DNA from: Deltaproteobacteria bacterium
GTDB taxonomy: Bacteria; Desulfobacterota; GWC2-55-46
Assembly: GCA_016218095.1 (NCBI GenBank)
Contig: JACREV010000112.1
Span: 1-7,551 of the forward strand
DNA length: 7,551 nucleotides
Direction: 5' to 3'
The translations under genes and the position numbers were made by a program. The notes under the pieces were generated by a model that was not told where the DNA came from, searched no databases, and was given only the letters and a program-made list of their open reading frames with translations. Each line of letters opens with the position of its first letter. The first letter of the stretch is position 1. Positions 5,480 to 7,551 of the stretch are shown here, in pieces.

Positions 5480-6247
5480 ATGAGAACAGCCCTTACCATA
5501 GCGGGGGCCGACCCCTCGGGCGGCGCAGGGATTCAGGCGGACCTCATGGTCTTCGAGTCCTTCGGGGTAAAAGGCCTCTCCGCCATAACGGCGCTTACTG
5601 CCCAGGACGGAAAGAGGGTCCACGCGGTCGAGCCCGTCTCTTCTGAATTCCTCTTGAAGGAGATTACCGTGCTCCTCAAAAAATTCAGTGTGGACGCGGT
5701 CAAGATAGGGATGCTCGGGACAGGCCAGAACGGACTCGCCCTAGCAAGGCTCTTCAAAAGGACGGGGCTTAATAACATCGTCCTCGATACCGTCTTCGCA
5801 TCCACCGGCGGGAGGCCTTTGATAGACGAAGGCGGCGTAGACGCCGTCAAAGGGCTTATTAAGTACGCATACATCGTCACGCCGAACCTCGGAGAGGCCT
5901 CAATGATAACCGGCATCGATGTCAGGGACTTAAGGTCGATGGAGGAGGCCGCGCTCGCCATACATTCGATGGGCGCGCGTGCGGTGCTCATAAAAGGCGG
6001 GCACCTCGAAGGGAATCCGGTCGACGTCCTCTTTGACGGGAAACGGTTCGATTACTTCAAGGGCAGGAGACTCAAGGGGACGAAGGAGAGGTTCCACGGC
6101 ACCGGGTGCATGCTGTCAGCCGGGATAGCCGCAGGGCTCGCGAAAGGGAACGGTTTGAAAAAGGCCGTGGAAGATGCGAGAGAGAGGCTGATTGCGATCC
6201 TTAAGAAACGGGGTACCCGAAAGGCGGCTCGTAAAATCGAACTGTAG
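5480..6247 (+). CDS. thiD: hydroxymethylpyrimidine/phosphomethylpyrimidine kinase
   Basis: Ribokinase-fold enzyme that phosphorylates 4-amino-5-hydroxymethyl-2-methylpyrimidine (HMP) and then HMP-phosphate to the diphosphate used by ThiE in thiamine synthesis. The 255 residues match stand-alone ThiD. Seen: LTIAGADPSGGAGIQADL at 5-22; TALTAQDG (37-44); VDAVKIGMLG (71-80); VTPNLGEA (133-140); VLIKGGHLEG (169-178); and the anion-hole loop HGTGCMLSAGIAA with catalytic Cys210. VLDTVFASTGG (101-111) replaces the common VLDPVMVAKSG. The start at 5480 is chosen because it gives the canonical MRTALTIAGADPSGGAG N-terminus. A longer TTG frame from 5444 only adds DUF445-overlapping residues. Its ATG is one base after the DUF445 stop, indicating coupling. 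No ThiE fusion and no TPP riboswitch were seen. Confidence 0.93.
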   Translation: MRTALTIAGADPSGGAGIQADLMVFESFGVKGLSAITALTAQDGKRVHAVEPVSSEFLLKEITVLLKKFSVDAVKIGMLGTGQNGLALARLFKRTGLNNIVLDTVFASTGGRPLIDEGGVDAVKGLIKYAYIVTPNLGEASMITGIDVRDLRSMEEAALAIHSMGARAVLIKGGHLEGNPVDVLFDGKRFDYFKGRRLKGTKERFHGTGCMLSAGIAAGLAKGNGLKKAVEDARERLIAILKKRGTRKAARKIEL

Positions 6248-6251
6248 CAAT

Positions 6252-6323
6252 CCCCTTTTTTTTAAAGAGTGGTGAAGGGCGATCAATAATCCCCCTCAAT
6301 CCCCCTTTAGAAAAGGGGGATGA
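6252..6323. repeat. left inverted repeat bracketing radC
   Basis: The core 6281-6320 is matched in inverse orientation by 7264-7303 with 39 of 40 bases identical. A weaker match continues outward through 6252-6280 (AAAGAG...GGTGAAGGGCG against AAAGAG...GGCGATAGGG). Inside the core, ATCCCCCTTT (6299-6308) and AAAGGGGGAT (6312-6321) form a 10-bp stem with a 3-base loop. Eight T residues occur at 6256-6263. It lies between the convergent ends of thiD and radC. Confidence 0.75.
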
Positions 6324-6345
6324 ATAATGACACAACGAAGCAGAT

Positions 6346-6373
6346 GGGGCTTTTTCAGAGCTTAAGAAGCCCC
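6346..6373. terminator. possible bidirectional terminator between thiD and radC
   Basis: GGGGCTTTTT (6346-6355) pairs with AAGAAGCCCC (6364-6373), giving ten pairs with one G-U and an 8-base loop. The stem includes the radC stop codon and last codons. It lies between convergent genes, where a shared terminator would be expected, but the T-tracts after the stem are weak on both strands. Confidence 0.4.
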
Positions 6374-7129
6374 CTTTATCCACCCCAGCTCCCTCGCGCT
6401 TATCTGCCCGCCCTTTCCCCTTATAAGATAGTCGTGGACGATTATGTCGATGGAAGACGCCGCAGACTCAAGCTCCCTCGCGAGCGTCCTCTCCTTTACG
6501 GACGCCCTTGCCGCGGCCTCTGGCGTGTTATGGACGAATATTATCGAGCGGGCGTTGTGCTTGAAGGCCTTTTCGATGACGCTCCTTGGGGAGATGGAGG
6601 AAGAGAACCCCTCTTCCGGCTCAGAGGCCATGACCCGCGCGGACCTTTCCGTTGCCGCGCGGAGAGCGCGCCCGTCCCCTTTCTCTGTCGCGCCGTCGAA
6701 TATCGTCTCCACCCCGAGTATCTCGTTCTTCGAGTTCAAGTAAACGGCGTAGAGCGCCTCTTTGGCCGGGTCGCAGGCGCGGTCCAGGAAGTCGACCACA
6801 TCCTTTGCGGAGCGGACGGGGTTTCCGCCGATCATCCTTTCAAGGAGGTACGCGCCGGAGATCTCCTTCAAGAGCAGGAGGAGGACGGCCGTATGCTCTC
6901 CGACCCCGGGTGTGGCGGCGAGCTCGTCAATGCCCGCGTCGAAGACGCCCTTTAGCCCCTTGAACCTTTTGATGAGTTCCTTTGCAAGGGGCTTGACGTC
7001 CCGGCGGGGGATTGCGAACGTGAGGAGGAGCTCAAGCGCCTCATAGTCGTGAAAACCGTCTAAAGAGGCCTTCCCGTACTTCTCCCTTATCCTTTTCCTG
7101 TGTCCGGCCTTCGAGGATGCTGTTGTCAT
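6362..7129 (-). CDS. radC: RadC-family JAB-domain protein with degenerate metal site
   Basis: A 255-residue RadC-like protein. The N-terminal part has HRKRIREKYGKASLDGFHDYE (10-30), YEALELLLTFAIPRRDVKPLAK (29-50), and a helix-hairpin-helix-like TPGVGEHTAVLLLLLKEI (73-90) that in the family suggests DNA contact. The JAB/MPN domain (about 107-255) keeps the upstream Glu141 and His200 of the JAMM site. The usual HNHPSG is HNTPEA (second His is Thr202), and the usual metal-binding Asp is Glu213, while the Ser at 210 is in register. The later DH pair reads DY. About 26 extra residues lie between Glu141 and His200 compared with E. coli RadC. The ATG at 7129 is preferred because upstream in-frame starts (7168, 7213) fall in or beyond a dispersed repeat, though its ribosome site is weak. 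The biochemical role of RadC is unsettled even in E. coli, and activity here is doubtful. Confidence 0.85.
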   Translation of the reverse strand: MTTASSKAGHRKRIREKYGKASLDGFHDYEALELLLTFAIPRRDVKPLAKELIKRFKGLKGVFDAGIDELAATPGVGEHTAVLLLLLKEISGAYLLERMIGGNPVRSAKDVVDFLDRACDPAKEALYAVYLNSKNEILGVETIFDGATEKGDGRALRAATERSARVMASEPEEGFSSSISPRSVIEKAFKHNARSIIFVHNTPEAAARASVKERTLARELESAASSIDIIVHDYLIRGKGGQISARELGWIKGAS

Positions 7130-7168
7130 GTTGAGAGTCCGGTGGTGTGGGGAATTTATCCCCATCAT

Positions 7169-7200
7169 GTCATTCCCGCGGATTTTAAGCGGGAATCCAG
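7169..7200. repeat. single REP-like half, copy C
   Basis: Runs from GTCATTCCCG to CGGGAATCCAG with inner bases CGGATTTTAAG. It is the same element as 59-89 and 1554-1585, in the same orientation but without its inverted partner. It lies about 40 bases upstream of the preferred radC start, so it may be in the radC leader or promoter. Longer in-frame radC starts at 7168 or 7213 abut or translate it, which argues against them. Confidence 0.75.
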
Positions 7201-7263
7201 AGTCTTTTTGCAAACCAAAAACAAGCGGCTTTCCTGATAAAAACAGAGAATCGTTTTTCAGTC

Positions 7264-7335
7264 TCCCCCTTTTCTAAAGGGGGATTGAGGGGGATTATCG
7301 ATCTCCCTATCGCCTCTCTTTGGAAAAGAGGTCTT
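7264..7335. repeat. right inverted repeat bracketing radC
   Basis: The reverse complement of 7264-7303 matches 6281-6320 at 39 of 40 positions, the single mismatch being 7299 (against 6285). A diverged match continues to about 7335. The internal 10-bp stem (C5T3/A3G5) is retained. The pair encloses about 940 bases holding radC and its REP half. Confidence 0.75.
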
Positions 7336-7339
7336 AATT

Positions 7340-7369
7340 GATAGGCGGGACCGGAAAGTCCCGCCTATC
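7340..7369. terminator. perfect 12-bp hairpin, possible terminator for the slipin gene
   Basis: GATAGGCGGGAC (7340-7351) pairs perfectly with GTCCCGCCTATC (7358-7369) around the 6-base loop CGGAAA. It lies about 100 bases after the slipin stop as read on the minus strand. The flank on that strand (AATTAAGACCTCTTTT) is AT-containing but lacks an immediate T-run, so termination is plausible, not certain. Confidence 0.5.
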
Positions 7370-7473
7370 GAATAAAAGGCTATGACTGCTCGGCGCAGGG
7401 CCAGTGTGCCCGGAGACTCCTGCTTCGGATAATCCTATTCCGCTGGATACGAAATTTGCCCGTCCGGCGAGGA

Positions 7474-7551
7474 CTATTCTGTCTTTAGCCCCTTCAGGAA
7501 CGGCTTGATGATGTCCATCGGGAGCGGGAAGAGTATCGTCGAGTTCTTCTC
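7474..7551 (-). CDS. slipin (stomatin-like SPFH/Band 7 protein), C-terminal 25 residues only
   Basis: The minus strand from the window edge is open for 25 codons to a TAG at 7474-7476. It encodes KNSTILFPLPMDIIKPF near its start, which closely matches the conserved C-terminal tail of bacterial slipins (NST-I-FPLP-(M/I)-(D/E)). Slipins are membrane-anchored SPFH-domain scaffolds, often paired with a NfeD-type membrane protein. The rest of the gene, and any NfeD partner, lies beyond the right edge. The fragment is too short for definite assignment, but the motif is distinctive. Confidence 0.65.
   Translation of the reverse strand, partial: EKNSTILFPLPMDIIKPFLKGLKTE

Larger units (their letters stand above)
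7130..7473. other. repeat-rich intergenic region between the slipin gene and radC
   Basis: No gene is supported in these 344 bases. From left to right they hold a small GGGGA/TCCCC hairpin (7149-7163), a single REP-like half (7169-7200), the right inverted repeat (7264-7335), a perfect 12-bp hairpin (7340-7369), and about 100 bases (7372-7473) with minor dyads such as GGGC/GCCC at 7399-7412 but no recognised RNA family or plausible start codon. The radC promoter must lie here, yet no good -35/-10 pair was found. Confidence 0.5.

Noticed and set aside
7130..7213. N-terminal extension of the RadC homologue from 7213 or 7168
   Set aside because: The extra residues translate or abut the REP-like repeat at 7169-7200 and do not resemble RadC.
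7372..7473. Possible c-di-GMP riboswitch, from GGGCAAA on the minus strand
   Set aside because: The rest of the GEMM consensus and its tetraloop-receptor pairing are absent, and the position is downstream of, not before, the slipin gene.
7378..7510. Minus-strand open frames overlapping and following the slipin stop
   Set aside because: No start codon with a ribosome site, and no recognisable protein family in either frame.

Overview
This is a gene-dense bacterial chromosomal window with ten protein genes (nine complete, one cut by the right edge) and short intergenic gaps rich in palindromic repeats. Coding sequence is moderately GC-rich, favours AGG for Arg and ATA for Ile, and uses ATG, GTG and TTG starts. 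Those habits, the tandem DUF507 genes, the PA2778/PA2779-type gene pair and the abundant dispersed palindromes fit a Deltaproteobacteria-like (Thermodesulfobacteriota) or Nitrospirota-like Gram-negative bacterium. This is an inference from style, not a firm placement. No rRNA, tRNA, CRISPR array, transposase or phage gene was recognised.

Left part (minus strand). ilvA-type threonine ammonia-lyase with a C-terminal ACT domain lies at 187-1368, bracketed by two copies of a two-part palindromic repeat (17-89 and 1501-1585). The gap 1369-1717 has no gene.

Centre left (minus strand, 1718-4131). Four genes form one tightly packed unit read from a near-consensus sigma70 promoter at 4188-4216. In order they are a PA2779-family small exported membrane-anchored protein, a C39-like cysteine peptidase lipoprotein (PA2778-like), a TPR lipoprotein, and rlmB (23S rRNA 2'-O-methyltransferase). 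The first three look like an envelope protease module of unknown role. The last three are joined by a 4-base overlap and a 1-base gap.

Centre right (plus strand, 4258-6247). A divergent promoter drives two tandem DUF507 genes (overlapping as TTGA), then a DUF445 membrane protein, then thiD (HMP/HMP-P kinase of thiamine synthesis) one base after DUF445. The first DUF507 gene appears to be leaderless.

Right part. A RadC-family JAB-domain protein (minus, 6362-7129) has a degenerate metal-binding motif and an insertion in the JAB domain. It is bracketed by nearly identical 40-bp inverted repeats (6281-6320, 7264-7303). The window ends in the last 25 codons of a slipin (stomatin-like SPFH) gene on the minus strand, with a perfect 12-bp stem hairpin about 100 bases downstream of its stop.

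The most interesting items are the envelope protease module, where a small protein carries a Gly-Gly just before its membrane anchor next to a C39-type peptidase, and the RadC homologue that has lost two of its predicted metal ligands.
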